Source: Agapetus fuscipes
Taxonomy: Eukaryota; Arthropoda; Insecta; Trichoptera; Glossosomatidae
Reading direction: 5' to 3'
DNA length: 64,000 nucleotides
NCBI GenBank assembly: GCA_951799405.1
Contig: OX637339.1
Span: 18,042,001-18,106,000, forward strand
The position numbers were made by a program, and so were the translations under genes. This document shows, piece by piece, positions 10,353-21,343 of this stretch. Below the pieces are notes generated by a model. That model ran no database searches. It was not told where the DNA came from and saw nothing but the letters and a program-made list of their open reading frames with translations. Every line of letters starts with the position of its first letter. Positions within the stretch are counted from its first letter, which is position 1.

Positions 10353-10748
10353 GACAGAAAGAAATAGCGGTTGAACTGTGATGTTGGCGGCTAGAGTTTT
10401 TTAAATAAGAATTTGTTTTCTGTTAGTTTTTGATGTCCATACATACTATAATTTGTTGATTTTAAAAATGTAATTTGTTGTGTATGTTCCTTGACTTATG
10501 GGTTGGTATGAGGCTGACCAATCATACTGTAAAAATGTTCGCTTTGCCAATGTCACCCCTGTGTCAGGGAAGGTCAGCAAAAGCTGTGGGGCTTATGTTC
10601 ATTTGAGGTTTGGATTTTATTTGTAAGTACACATTCAGCATTTGTAAGCGCGAACTACACGTGTTGGTTTGTGGGCATATATATGAGAGCTTTAAATGAA
10701 TATATCCTTGCAACTTAGAGTATAGATAGATTATTATAGATGTAGGTG
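10353..10748 (+). mobile_element. LINE-A, 5'-truncated copy
   Basis: Starts within the last codons of the LINE-A frame (ACAGAAAGAAATAGCGG, then GTTGGCGGCTAG, which encodes the C-terminal VGG and stop). It continues through a 100 bp untranslated stretch and enters the module at 10487. The tail is TAGATAGATTATTATAG. Confidence 0.8.
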
Positions 10749-11235
10749 GGTTAATAAACATTTATTTTAAAAATATACGAAGCCCGAACCTTCCACCTTT
10801 TGATTAAACAAAAAAAAAAAAAACATTTTCATACGATCGTTTACACAGAATTTTTTCATACATAGTAAAAATGAAAACCCAATATTATTTTAGAAATTTT
10901 CATTGTATTTTTTTTTTGGTTGTTTGCTTTATAATCGATATTCGCTTTTTACCCAAAGTGAGCGAGTCCCTTTTTCCGGGCAAAACAGAACATATTGGCA
11001 TATTTTAACTTATTCAAACCCTGGAGGGTTTTCGCAAAAAGGGTTTTTTGCGCACATACTATATCATACATAATCTATAAAGGTTGCGCCGTCCGTTGTA
11101 ACGTAATAAGGGAGTGAATATTTGAAAGAATGAAAACAAAGATGGCGTATTAGGTATGTATTTTTTTAAATGATCGCAAACTGACGCATTTTTTTTTTTT
11201 TTTAAATCAAACAGTCAAACGAAGTATACAACACA
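10749..11235. other. No recognised feature
   Basis: AT-rich with homopolymer runs (A at 10809-10823, T at 10911-10919 and 11190-11203). Confidence 0.4.
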
Positions 11236-11292
11236 GTATGTTATATTTAAGATTCATGTGTAATGCATGCCCACAAGAAGGCACGCGCAAAT
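11236..11292 (-). mobile_element. LINE-A 3' module, 3' fragment
   Basis: GTTATATTTAAGATTCATG to GCATGCCCACAAGAAGG matches the inverted module 3' end. Confidence 0.55.
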
Positions 11293-11300
11293 GTATAAGT

Positions 11301-11489
11301 AAAGAGTATCTTAATACAAAAGAATGTGATGAGATGGTTTGGGCGTGTGGAAAGAATGAATGATGATAGACTGACAAAGTATACCTATATACAGAGGTAG
11401 TGTGAATGTAAAAAGAGGTAAGGGACGACCGAGAAAGTATGGAGTGATCAGATTGAGGAGATTGTGAAAGAATGGGATATACAAAGCGA
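11301..11489 (+). pseudogene. LINE-B C-terminal region
   Basis: GTGATGAGATGGTTTGGGCG encodes the MRWFG-type motif, followed by GAAAGAATGAATGATGATAG and GACGACCGAGAAAG. The copy stops at AAAGCGAGCG, exactly where a LINE-A module begins. Confidence 0.7.
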
Positions 11490-11731
11490 GCGTTGGTATG
11501 CGGCTGACCACCCATGCTGTAAAAACGGTTCACTTTGCCAAAGTCACCCCTGTTACAGGGAAGGACGGCAAGAGTTACAGGGTGTATGTTCATTTGAGAT
11601 TTGGTTTTTATTTTGTAGGTTTACATGAGGCATGTGCAAGCGCGAACTTCTACGTGTCTGGTTGTGAGAATGCATGTAATGTGAATTTCAATGTAGCATA
11701 TCTTTGCAATTTAGATTAGATTAGATTAGAC
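11490..11731 (+). mobile_element. LINE-A 3' module
   Basis: Lacks only the first bases (starts GTTGGTATGCGGC) and ends TTAGATTAGATTAGAC. The GAGGCATGTGCAAGCGCG subfamily. Contains a 73-codon open frame shared by several copies. Confidence 0.85.
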
Positions 11732-11766
11732 TCTCACTTTGTCAATATATACAGTCAATGATATAA

Positions 11767-12054
11767 GGGGCCGTCCATAAATTACGTCATCGATTTTGGC
11801 CGATTTTCGACCCCCCCCCCCCTTACAATCATCCTATAGTCATTATCTAATGACCCCCCCTCCCCCTCTTGCTGTAATAATGGATGAGCTTAATAATTAA
11901 TAATGTTATATTACTTACATAATATTTTGTATATTTTGTAGAAATTGGTATTTACAAGAACGACGTCACTTTTGGTACTCGTACATCATTTGCCATCATC
12001 CGCAGACCAGACTCCCTCCCCTTAATGCGAATGACGTAATATATGGACAGCCCC
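11767..12054. mobile_element. MITE, 288 bp, TAA target duplication
   Basis: Terminal inverted repeats GGGGCCGTCCATAAATTACG and its near-complement at 12030-12054. TAA sits on both sides (11764-11766, 12055-12057). A 3 bp TWA duplication fits PIF/Harbinger-like transposases; an ISL2EU-like origin is an alternative. The interior holds C runs (11811-11822) and no coding capacity. Confidence 0.75.
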
Positions 12055-12415
12055 TAATCAATATTCCTGAAATTTACCTATGTTTCCACATTACCCTGTC
12101 CTCCCCCATCGGGCTAACTTTGCCCACCTTGTCATATTAATAATCACGCTCCCCTTGTTATCAGATGCAGTGCAAGTTTCAGGGGAGGCTGGGGCACGTC
12201 GGGCAATTTGTGTAATTATTTTGTTGACACTGTAATTTGACAGCTCCGACACCGACATCTTAACGAGTGCTTTATAATATCGTGTGTGTGCTTTTGACAG
12301 CTACGCACCCCGCTCTCTCCCTTATTCACAAACAATACTACAAGTGACAGGTGCGTGAACTGAACAATTAAAATTACACCTAAGTAATGTTGTGAGTTTA
12401 ATTTATTGATTCGTT
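12055..12415. other. No recognised feature
   Basis: Linker sequence, no shared repeats seen. Confidence 0.4.
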
Positions 12416-12661
12416 TACTTATAGGTTGGTATGCGGCTGACCACACATACTGTAAAAAATGGTTCACTTTGCCAATGTCACCCTTGTTTCAGGGAAGGTC
12501 GGCAAGAGTTGCAGGGCTTATGTTCATTTGAGATTCGGTTTTTATATTGTAGGTCCACATGCGGCATGCACAAGCGCGAAATTATGCGTGTCTGCTTGTG
12601 GGAATGCATTTAATATAAATCTTAAATGATATATATCTTTGCAGCTTAGATTAGATTAGAT
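12416..12661 (+). mobile_element. LINE-A 3' module, full length
   Basis: ACTTATAGGTTGGTATGCGG to GCAGCTTAGATTAGATTAG. The GCGCGAAATTATG subfamily. Confidence 0.85.
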
Positions 12662-12663
12662 TG

Positions 12664-12816
12664 TTTGGTTGGTATGAGGCTGACCACCCATACTGTAAAA
12701 AATGGTTCAATTTGCCAATGTCATCCATGTTTCAGGGAAGTTCGGCAAAAGTTGTAGGGCGTATGTTCATTTGAGGTTTGGTTTTAATTTGTATGTAAAC
12801 ATTCAGTATTTGTAAG
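12664..12816 (+). mobile_element. LINE-A 3' module, 3'-truncated
   Basis: Head-to-tail with the previous copy. It is of the other subfamily (GGTTTGGTTTTAATTTG) and stops at AAGCTCG without the usual 3' end. Confidence 0.75.
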
Positions 12817-12873
12817 CTCGATTTTTTTATTCGGAATGCACTGAAGACAAGCAAATTCCTGGCATCATTTGCA

Positions 12874-12945
12874 CAAGCGCCCTTGGAGTGACTACATCAC
12901 GAAACGGCGCTATAAAGAAATCATCAACTCATCATCATCATTATC
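12874..12945 (+). mobile_element. Short hairpin element with ATC-repeat tail
   Basis: GCGCCCTTGGAGTGA, a small loop, TCACGAAACGGCGC: two nested stems (GCGCC/GGCGC and GTGA/TCAC), followed by AAATCATCAACTCATCATC. Relatives at 30061-30136 and 57403-57458. Confidence 0.65.
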
Positions 12946-12953
12946 GAAAATGC

Positions 12954-13117
12954 TCCTTGACTAATTTGGTTGGTATGAGGCTGACCCTCGTGCTGTTAAA
13001 ATTGGTTGACTTTTGTCAATGAATGCCACCCCGGTTTCAGGGAAAGGTGGCATGAGTTGCAAGGTTTATGTTCGTGTGAGGTTTTGTTTATTTTTATGCA
13101 CACATGCAGAATGTGTA
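12954..13117 (+). mobile_element. LINE-A 3' module, truncated
   Basis: CCTTGACTAATTTGGTTGG to CACATGCAGAATGTG. The last 60 bp are replaced by the 5S head of SINE-1. Confidence 0.7.
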
Positions 13118-13466
13118 GATTACCGAAGTTAAGCAACATTGGGCGCAGATGCTACCTGGATGGATGACCGCTCAGGTACACCACGTGTCGTTGGCATTTC
13201 TTGGACCGGTCCGTACTCCAATGGCAACACTTCGGACTCGTAAATGGAAAGTTGTGGATTCGAATCCCGGCGGAGCACAAAAAAATAATATATTTCCAAA
13301 TTTGCACTTCATGAAGACCGGTCACTGAAAGGTCCATCCAACCGTACAACAACTGGGTCTTGCTTGAGAATTGGCGCAAATACAGCGATGACCAAGCTCG
13401 ACAAAGGGCTCTACACACAAAAACAGCGCTCACCAAATAAATCATCCTAATATTATTATTATTGAA
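13118..13466 (+). mobile_element. SINE-1, 5S head truncated, ATT tail
   Basis: Enters the 5S part at ACCGAAGTTAAGCAAC. The tRNA part has box B GATTCGAATCC. Part of the core after the tRNA segment is deleted near 13310. Ends TCATCCTAATATTATTATT. Confidence 0.8.
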
Positions 13467-13475
13467 TTAGAGTTT

Positions 13476-13600
13476 TAGGCTTACACGGCCGGCTGATGAT
13501 GCTGGAGTGATGCTTTCCGGGATCTGTTGCCGTGGTCTCCAGCTTCCACAGACCACGGCAACAGATCCCGGAAAGCATCACTCCAGCATTATTATTATAA
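13476..13600. repeat. Foldback repeat with 38 bp perfect arms
   Basis: Arms at 13501-13538 and 13550-13587 are exact reverse complements (GCTGGAGTGATGC at the left edge, GCATCACTCCAGC at the right) around an 11-base loop. The left arm and its lead-in GCTTACACGGCC resemble 51752-51795. Confidence 0.8.
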
Positions 13601-14090
13601 TCAATTTTCTATTCAAGAAATCGTTGATTAGTATGGATATAATGTTTTGTGAATGGCACTGTTTATATTTATTTAACCAATCAGATGTATGAATATTAAG
13701 TATACCCTTTACACTCCTCACAGCATTGCCTCAGAATAAGACTATTAACGACGCGTCACTTTCCCTGTTAGTGCGCGGTTAGTCTCTCACTTAATCTCTC
13801 TTGTTATGAAGCTTTTTACGACGTCATATCTCATCTAATTGCCCATCACCCCTGGGATCTATAACACACGTATACTTACTGCCGACTGACTACTGGATAA
13901 GGGTCCCAGTTTTTTAATGTCGATAATTAAATTTGTTACGTATTCAAATGAGACACTAGCGTATATCTTTTTTATTTTACTATCAGCTCTTATCATAAAA
14001 GTAAATAATTCAGGTTCGTTATTTTCAACGTTAGCAAATAGCAGTGACTTTAATTTGATAACAAATAATACCCGCACGATTGACATCCTT
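13601..14090. other. No recognised feature
   Basis: AT-rich linker. A 75-codon minus frame at 13859-14086 has no recognised motif. Confidence 0.4.
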
Positions 14091-14346
14091 TTCTAATCTA
14101 ATCTAATCTAAGTTGCAAAGATATGTTACATTGGAGATTCACATTACATGCATTCTCACAACCAGACACGTACAAGTTCGCGCTTGCACATGCCTCATGT
14201 GAACCTACAACATAAAAACCAAATCTCAAATGGACATACACCCTGCAACTCTTGCCGTCCTTCCCTGAGACAGGGGTGACATTGGCAAAGTGAACCATTT
14301 TTACAGCATGGGTGGTCAGCCGCATACCAACCTATAAGTCAAGGAA
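14091..14346 (-). mobile_element. LINE-A 3' module, full length
   Basis: TCTAATCTAATCTAATCTAA tail to CCTATAAGTCAAGGAA. Retains a 75-codon open frame close to those at 46418-46645 and 60397-60624. Confidence 0.9.
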
Positions 14347-14605
14347 CTTTTCATTCATTTAAAGTTGGTAGAATGCTTGCATTCCATGCCGAGAGCAAGG
14401 GTTCGATCTCAAGGCTTACTCGGCCTTCACAAGAAATGAGAACTAGCCCCCCCGGGAGCTGGGAAACCCCCACTTCAACTGAAAGTGGTTGGTGTGAGAC
14501 CGGCTCCCTTACCCGTAAAAATAAATAGGTCCCGAATCGCCACATGCGACCCCATCGGGGATAACGCTGGCAAGAAGTAACACTATATGTGTAGCTTACT
14601 TGCGT
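14347..14605 (+). mobile_element. SINE-2, head partly lost
   Basis: GTTGGTAGAATGCTTGCATT and GGGTTCGATCTC (box B) remain of the tRNA-like head. It then runs through GAACTAGCCC, AACTGAAAGTGG and GATAACGCTGGCAAGAAG to GTGTAGCTTACTTGCG. Confidence 0.8.
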
Positions 14606-14991
14606 TATTTTTATTATTCATTTTCAATTAATTAAACATCTTACTAACTAATTCTCCATATTATCCATGCACAGTACACACAGCATATTCTGTAGGCGTA
14701 ATATGCCCGCAGTGCGCTTGCGCTCCTCCAGCTATGAGCTTTCCGCTATTTAGGCACCCGGCTGGCGTGACGTATCCCTTCACGCCCAGAAAACCAATTA
14801 CCGACTCATAATACCCGAGAATTATTGCAATTTTCAATTAATTTTTTTTTATTTTTTTCCCCCCGTCGAGTCTCACTTACCTCACTCTAATTTATTTTGT
14901 TACTAATATTTTTGATATTTACTTTTTGTGTTTTGTTATTCTTTCCCATAGGAATTTCAATTAAGTCACAAAGTGAATATCTAAGTAAATA
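14606..14991. other. No recognised feature
   Basis: No window repeats or coding motifs seen. Confidence 0.4.
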
Positions 14992-15074
14992 AATAGGTTC
15001 CACTCGCTACATGCGAAACCTTTCGGGGATAACGCGGCAAGAAGTTACACTGTACAACTAGCTTAGTTGCGTTC
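14992..15074 (+). mobile_element. SINE-2, 3' end
   Basis: TAGGTTCCACTCGCTACATG to GCTTAGTTGCGTTCG. Confidence 0.7.
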
Positions 15075-15186
15075 GATTTGCGTTTGATTTGCGAGTGGCT
15101 TGATCAAATTAGTGAAAGATCTATGTATAGATTTACATATATATGGGATATACAGAGGGAATGTAAAAGAAGGAAGTTCTGGATAT

Positions 15187-15606
15187 TGTTATGTAAATAT
15201 GAAATATAAATATTAAAATAAGTAGGTATTAGTTATAGTTATAGGAATTCTGTATTGTATTGGTGGGTAGGATTGATGGTTGTGTGTACATGGAGTAGTC
15301 TCTAGGCTAAGTAGGTATTTCGAGAAGCATCAAGCAAAAATATCTTCCAGAGTATTCGATTCTCTTAGTATAAAAAGGGTGCAAGTTGCTTGAACGAGGA
15401 GTTATTATTCAAGCTCTCACCACTACAGTCTCCTGCCAGCTTTACAAACACATTGAAACAACTTGACCAGTGAACAGAAACCAAGTGTAATGGAATAATC
15501 GAGACTTTCTTTGTGAAAATAAATTATTAAAAGTGTAAAATAAACAACTGTAAAAGAAGACCAGTGTTTTTAATTGAAAGACTTTTTGAACCCTAAAATC
15601 GTAACA
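15187..15606 (+). mobile_element. Solo LTR, 420 bp
   Basis: Starts TGTTATGTAAATATG, ends AAAATCGTAACA, with ATAT on both sides (15183-15186, 15607-15610). TATA box at 15369 (TATAAAAAGG) and AATAAATTATTAAAAG downstream. Closest relative is 61890-62270. Confidence 0.85.
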
Positions 15607-15647
15607 ATATGAATGAACTAATTATGTCAGTAATGAATAGGTCAATG

Positions 15648-15706
15648 AAAATCTACTGAGGTTCTGACCACCCCTAGTGTAACGGCGACAGCGTTGCAGT
15701 TAAAGT
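15648..15706 (+). mobile_element. LINE-B 3' end
   Basis: CTACTGAGGTTCTGACCACC, CCTAGTGTAACGGCGACAG, GTTGCAGTTAAAG. Confidence 0.6.
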
Positions 15707-16124
15707 TACAATTTTTCAAAATCAGTTTATAATTGTTAACCCTTTCGCTGCGCCGTTTAATTAAATTGATTAATTGTTAACACATCTGTTAACGTGTTAT
15801 GACGTGTGCTGTTTGTTAATTTAACGCCTTTTAACCGCATCGCTACATCAAATGTATGTCTGGCCGTGTAACCACGGTTGCCGGGTTAGTAGATTACGGT
15901 TGCTACCGTGCGATATGGTTGCTGGTTGCCGTAATTTATGTATCGCGATTTGTTGTAAACGGCGTGTTAACAAATTGTGGAGTTGTTTTATTTGGTCACG
16001 GTATGGCACGCACCCTATTTTTTAATGATAAATAATTTAAACAAAGTGTTCCATTATGATATATTCTGTTATAGCCATAACCTTTGACACACGCAATAGG
16101 TTAACGCATCATAACCTAAGGTTC
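15707..16124. other. No recognised feature
   Basis: Contains several GGTTGC/ACGGTTGC direct repeats near 15880-15930; otherwise nothing recognised. Confidence 0.4.
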
Positions 16125-16373
16125 CTTGACTTACAGGTTGGTATGCGGCTGACCACCCATGCTGTAAAAATTGTTCACTTTGCCAATGTCACCCCTGTTA
16201 CAAGAAAGGACGGCAAGAGTTGCAGGGTGTATGTCCATTTGAGATTTGGTTTTTAATGTAGTAGGTTCACATGAGACATGTGCAAGCGCTAACTTGTACG
16301 TGTCTGGTTGTGAGAATGCATGTAATGTGAATCTCCAATGCAACATATTTTTGCAACTTAGATTAGATTAGAT
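16125..16373 (+). mobile_element. LINE-A 3' module, full length
   Basis: GTTCCTTGACTTACAGGTTGG to CTTAGATTAGATTAG spans both boundaries. Its tail abuts the tail of an inverted copy. Confidence 0.85.
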
Positions 16374-16611
16374 ATGTTGCAAAGATATATTAACATTAAA
16401 GCTCATATCAAATGCATGCCCACAAACGGACACGTGTAAGCTCGCGCTTTCAAATGCTGAATGCTTACTAACAAATTAAAATCCAAACCTAAAATGAACA
16501 TAAACCCTGCAACTTTTTCCAACCTTCTCTGAAACAGAGGTGACATTGACAAAGTGAACCATTTTTTAACATGATGAGTGGTCAGCCTCATACCAACTTG
16601 TAAGTCAAGGA
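16374..16611 (-). mobile_element. LINE-A 3' module, inverted partner
   Basis: ATGTTGCAAAGATATATTAAC to CCAACTTGTAAGTCAAGG. It forms a tail-to-tail pair with 16125-16373 but is of another subfamily, so the pair arose by two insertions and not by duplication. Confidence 0.8.
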
Positions 16612-16621
16612 ATTATTATAA

Positions 16622-16745
16622 ACATTTAAAATTAAGATTTGAACCCACGGCCTTCCATTTACGAGTCCGAAGCTTAACCTCTAGACCACGGACCGGTCTT
16701 ACCCCCGAAGGGTTTCGCATGCGGTGAGTGAACCTATTTATTTTT
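16622..16745 (-). mobile_element. SINE-1 tRNA head joined to a SINE-2 piece
   Basis: Inverted tRNA part at 16635-16698 (GATTTGAACCC as box B complement, ending ACCACGGACCGGTC). Then SINE-2 sequence CCCCGAAGGGTTTCGCATG to ATTTATTTTTACAGGTGA. Confidence 0.65.
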
Positions 16746-16984
16746 ACAGGTGAAGGATACAAGCACTGGCGGGACGATTTGTTGCCTAGCTTTGTCTGTA
16801 CGCAATACCTCGGCCCCGTAGCTAAGTAAATAAACACAAAGCTTTGTACAATATTGTATTACAAGAGTTTGTATGCATGTTAGTATTTTGTATGTAAACA
16901 TTAAAACGCGTTTCCTTAGATAAATATCCAGTGCCGTACTCGGTAAATAAGGCAATTTGTCAGCACGCTCCTGGCGCGGTAAAA
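16746..16984. other. No recognised feature
   Basis: Linker between a SINE fragment and a candidate hAT-like element. Confidence 0.4.
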
Positions 16985-18350
16985 CAGTGGTCCTCAAACA
17001 TTTTTCGACTCGAGAATCTGCAATGCTGATTTGTAATGTTGGTTTATTAGTTTGCTACATTTTTTGCATAAAAAATTCTTCACCTTTTTGTATAGATTTC
17101 TTTTTAATGTTTAGTTGTTTTTTTTTTTTTTTTATACTTAAATGTTATTTATTACTCGTATTCCTTGACTTAAAAGTTGGTATGAGGCTGACCACCCATA
17201 CTGTAAAAAATGGTTCACTTTACCAATGTCACCCCTGTTTCAGGGAATGTCGGCAAGAGTTACAGGGCTTATGTTCATTTGAGTTTTGGATTTTATTTGT
17301 TAGTACACAATCAGCATTTGTAAGCGCGAACTACACGTGTTTGTTTGTGGGCATACATCTGAGAGCTTTGAATGAATATATCCTTGCAACTTAGATTATA
17401 GACCACTCTAATCGCTTACGGTGTGATTCTCAAACAGCCATGGCTCATAGGTAACAAATATAGCGTAGAACTCACATCGATTAAGTAAATCAAAATCTGT
17501 ATGAGATGTAAAACGGTGAGTAAGTATATGCGAGTACAAGCTTTTACGTTACTTACTCGGTTTTACGATCGAATTACTTAACGACATCGTTAAGTATATT
17601 TAGTATATTTTCCATACTGCTACTTATTTTTTTGACTTTCCATGATTTAGCAACAAAAGACTACTTGGGTTGTTGCTGTTTTGACCAGGGACCACTTTTG
17701 TTGTTGTTTTTTTTTTTTTTTTATTGAGCAAACAAACAGTTTATTCATGCTTTACATTGGAACAAAAACTTTAATTGGTGGCTATGAATATTGACCGTTT
17801 AATTGTTTTTTTTTCTAATCAGAGACCACTTTCACTGGTTTGTTATGAATATTGACCATTTAATTGCTTTGTTATGAACAAGGACCATTTCATTATTTTG
17901 TTATAATCAAAAACCCTCCCTTCCCTCAATTTGAGTGATTCGTTTCGACCAGGGACCACTTTGATTGTTTTGTTTCGACCAAAAACCGATTAGATTGTTT
18001 TATGATGAACACGAAACATATCAATTATTTCGTTTCGACAAGAGATCATTTTTTTCGATTCTTTCTTTTTGACCAGGTGCTATTTGATTGCTTTAAAATC
18101 GATCATTAGCGTAAAAAAAAAAACAAGAAAACATTACCAAAAAATATATTAGAAATACCATTTTTAATCAGAACTTTCAACTCATTTGTATATTTAGGTT
18201 TTTACAGCCAGCGGTTGACATTTTAGTGCTCGTAATCCCATCTCTCTGACCATTTTGGAAGCTCTCCTAGACCACTTTTGGTCCGCGGACCATTTCTGAA
18301 GTTCTCATAGACCACTATTGGTCCACGGACCACCGGTTCACAGTCGCCGT
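16985..18350. mobile_element. Candidate non-autonomous hAT-like element
   Basis: Left end CAGTGGTCCTCAAACATT resembles hAT termini. The right end reads, inverted, ACGGCGACTGTGAACCGG then TGGTCCGTGGACC. Flanks CGGTAAAA and GGTAAACA could be a diverged 8 bp duplication. The interior 17640-18080 has degenerate repeats of a GACCAGGGACCACTTTGATTG-type motif plus TTTGTTATGAACAAGGACC variants. No transposase frame. A LINE-A module is inserted at 17160-17401. Confidence 0.4.
17160..17401 (+). mobile_element. LINE-A 3' module, full length, nested
   Basis: ATTCCTTGACTTAAAAGTTGG to CCTTGCAACTTAGATTATAG. Subfamily with CAATCAGCATTTGTAAGCGC. Confidence 0.85.
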
Positions 18351-18765
18351 GGTAAACAAAGACAACACCACTCCTTAGTGTCGCGCCACTTGACATCCCC
18401 CTAAGTCCTTCACTGACACGGCTAGGAAACTAACATTTGGCGCCCAGGGGAAATGCGCACTTGCAACAAGTCTTACTGCGGCCCTGGTGGAAATATCACA
18501 CCGACTTTAAAAAAAGCCAATGCGGAAGACTACGTATATTTGTTTAAATTAAGGGTTTATAACACAAGAAAAGATATGATAGTTTTGGATGTCGCGACGT
18601 ATTGCCGAGTTGTTCCTTTAAATGTTGTATTTATGTTGCATCAGCTATTTATTTTCACAGGTAACGAGACCTATCTTACGCAAACTTGGAGTCACCCTGC
18701 TGTTTGCATATATAAAATCTATGTAAGATTGTAATTTATAGATAAATTAAATAACTTTAATTTTA
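18351..18765. other. Possible LTR-element leader and a short open frame
   Basis: At 18429-18450, CTAACATTTGGCGCCCAGGGG looks like an LTR end (AACA) followed by a primer-binding site (TGGCGCCC). A 93-codon + frame begins at 18453 with Cys and Gly near its start and has no domain I recognise. The idea that this is the 5' leader of an old LTR element is weak. Confidence 0.25.
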
Positions 18766-19004
18766 TGAAAACATATATTTGTTTAGAATTTAAGACAGTT
18801 GAAGTTGCTTATTATTTATAGGAAACTACAATCACGTCGTTTAATTCTTTTTACAATCTTATCGACTTGCACGCGCACCGTCCGGCAAAATGGCTAATGG
18901 CTGTTCACCAGAAAGTAGGTAAATACCTGAGTGCCGACCGAGCGCTACAAATAAACAAGAATACCTATTAAAGGAGCTTAATACGTAGTTGTAGTTCCTT
19001 TACA
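18766..19004 (-). repeat. 3' LTR of the gypsy element
   Basis: On the minus strand begins TGTAAAGGAACTAC and ends ATATGTTTTCA. It is preceded by the polypurine tract AAGGAGGGAGA at 19005-19015, which fixes this copy as the 3' LTR. Confidence 0.85.
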
Positions 19005-19154
19005 TCTCCCTCCTTCAAAAGAAAATTTTCCTCAAAATTTTCTCTTAAGCAAACATAAGTAATAGAGTAATATAACTTAAATATGTATAAATTGTTTAGT
19101 TATTGTATATAAGTAAAGTATAAGTTGTTGTTGTTGTTGTTTTTTTTTTTTTTG

Positions 19155-19181
<27 letters not shown>
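19005..19181 (-). other. 3' untranslated interior of the gypsy element
   Basis: Polypurine tract next to the LTR, then AT-rich sequence. A poly-T run at 19141-19182 on the + strand (poly-A in element sense) directly follows the stop region of the pol frame. Confidence 0.7.
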
Positions 19182-19186
<5 letters not shown>

Positions 19187-21338
19187 TGAGAATTGGTATG
19201 AGTTTTGTAATATGGAAGAGATTTGACTCCATTTTTTTATGTCCTGTATTTATTTCATAAATTGAATTTGAAATCTTCTGAGTAATTTGAAATGGACCAA
19301 CTCTCAGCTCATCTAATTTATTTCTATTTAATTGGTTCCCATTCTCTACATACACCATATCCCCTTCATCAAAATTAAATTGAGTTCTATTTTTATTAAA
19401 AATCTGTGTATTGTAATTATGTGACTTTATAGAATTGTTTAATGCTATTTTTCTATCCCTAATCCAATCATCTTTTGTTTTATTTATTTTAAGTTCATTT
19501 GGCAAAAGTGAAACATCTGTACCATCCATGAGGTATTTTGGTGCAAACCCCGTAACTGTATGTTCTGTCATATTATATTTATCTACACATTGATGAGCTA
19601 TGGTTGTCCATGCTGTTCTTTGACTTTTTTCATTGATTTTACATCTGATTTTGTTGACTAATGTTTGATTGAGTCTTTCATTTAAACCGTTAGAAAACGG
19701 GGCGTTCACTGCAGTAAAAATCATTGTTATTGAATTTTTATTACAAAAATTTTTGAATTCTTTCGAGTTTATACCCGGATATTGGTCGGTAAGGAGCATT
19801 CCAATTGTATTCGAATCTATTACATTATTGACTAGTTTAATAAAATCATTAGCATTTTGTGTTTTAGAGGTAACAATATAAGCGTATCGTGTAAAATGGT
19901 CTACTAGAAGATGTAAATATCTTTTAGTTGATCGTGAGCCTCCAAAACCTCCAATCGTGTCTATTGACACTATTTCAAAAGGTTTTGTGGCAGGGCCTAA
20001 ATGTGACATCAGACCATACTTGTTTTGCCCTCTCTTTTTATTCTTTATACATATCTCACAGCTTTTACAATGTCTTCTAATATTTATTGTTAAATTTTTT
20101 GCTGTATAAACTGTACTAATTTTGTTTTGCATTTGTTTTTCTCCTAAATGACACATGTTTTCGTGTACATTTTTAATAAGTTTTTTACTGAAATTCTCTG
20201 ATAAAATAATTTTTTCACATTTTCTAAGATTTTTATAGTAAACATTGTGTTTTAATAATAGTTTTGTTTTATTTTTTTGTACATGTTCATTGTTTTTCTG
20301 ATCTGTAACGATATCATTTAAATTGATCATGTTTACAATTTGTAATTGTTCATCAGTATCATTGTCTGCATCCAGTACTGGGTTCCTACTTAAACAGTCT
20401 GCTTCTAAATTTTCTTTTCCTGGAGCATATTTTATTTTAAAATCATACTGTGATAAATAATATGTCAAATCTCCTAACTCGTCATCTGTCCTAGCTTTAA
20501 TATTTAAATTTTCCAATGGTTTATGGTCTGAATATACTGTAAATGATTTACCTATTAACCAGTATTGCCAATATCTTATTGCTTCTTTAATGGCTAAGCA
20601 TTCTAAATAAACAGCTTTCTTTTTCTTTTGTAGCAGATTCAATTTTTTTGAAAAGTATGCCACTGGTTTGTTTTTTCCATTTGGTTGTGTTTGCTTTAGC
20701 ACTGCTCCAATACCTTCTAAGGATGCATCGGTGTAAATATTTATTGGCAAATTCTGATCAAATATTTCTAATATTGGCTGAGAGCATAATAAGTTCTTAA
20801 CTTGTTCAAAAGAATTTTGACAATCTGCAGACCAATTAAATTTCTGATTTTTTCTAAGTAAATTATGAAGAGGTTCTAAAATTACCGCACTTTTAGGTAT
20901 ATATTCATGATAGAAATTAATTTTTCCCAAAAATTGTCGAACATTTTTCTGAGTTTTCGGTGTGGGGAATTCTTTTATAGAAACAAGATTATCTCTTATT
21001 GGTCGTACTGTATTATTGTGTATTATGTGACCGAGATATTTCACTGAGTCTGCAGCAAATGTACACTTTGTAAATTTTAATCTAAAGCCTTCACTTTTTA
21101 TAGCTTCTAACAATTGTGTGAGATGGATAATGTGCTCGGAAAAAGTCTTGGAAAATACTAGGATATCATCTATGTAGTTAACTGCATAATCAGTAAGCTT
21201 ATATTTTCTTAAAATGTTACCTAGTATCCTTTGAAAAATAGCTGGTGATGTTTTTAACCCAAAAGGTAAACACGTCCATTGATAATGCCCGTCCTGCGTC
21301 ACAAATGCAGTTTTTTTCCTGTCTTCAATTTTCAGCAA
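19182..21338 (-). CDS. Gypsy pol fragment: partial RT, RNase H, integrase
   Basis: An uninterrupted 718-codon frame with no ATG start; it opens at a TTG because the coding region is cut there. Domains in order: reverse transcriptase from mid-palm (LPFGL at 24-28, catalytic YIDD at 55-58); RNase H (D204, E246, D271); integrase zinc-binding region (H392, H397, C424, C427); integrase core with D460, D518 and E554, the last two separated by 35 residues as in retroviral-type integrases; and a C-terminal VGPF segment of the GPY/F type. No chromodomain is seen. Intact gypsy Pol would also carry about 150 more RT residues and a protease, and gag is absent, so this copy cannot be autonomous. The lack of stops or frameshifts agrees with the identical LTRs. 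Confidence 0.9.
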
Positions 21339-21343
21339 TTTTA

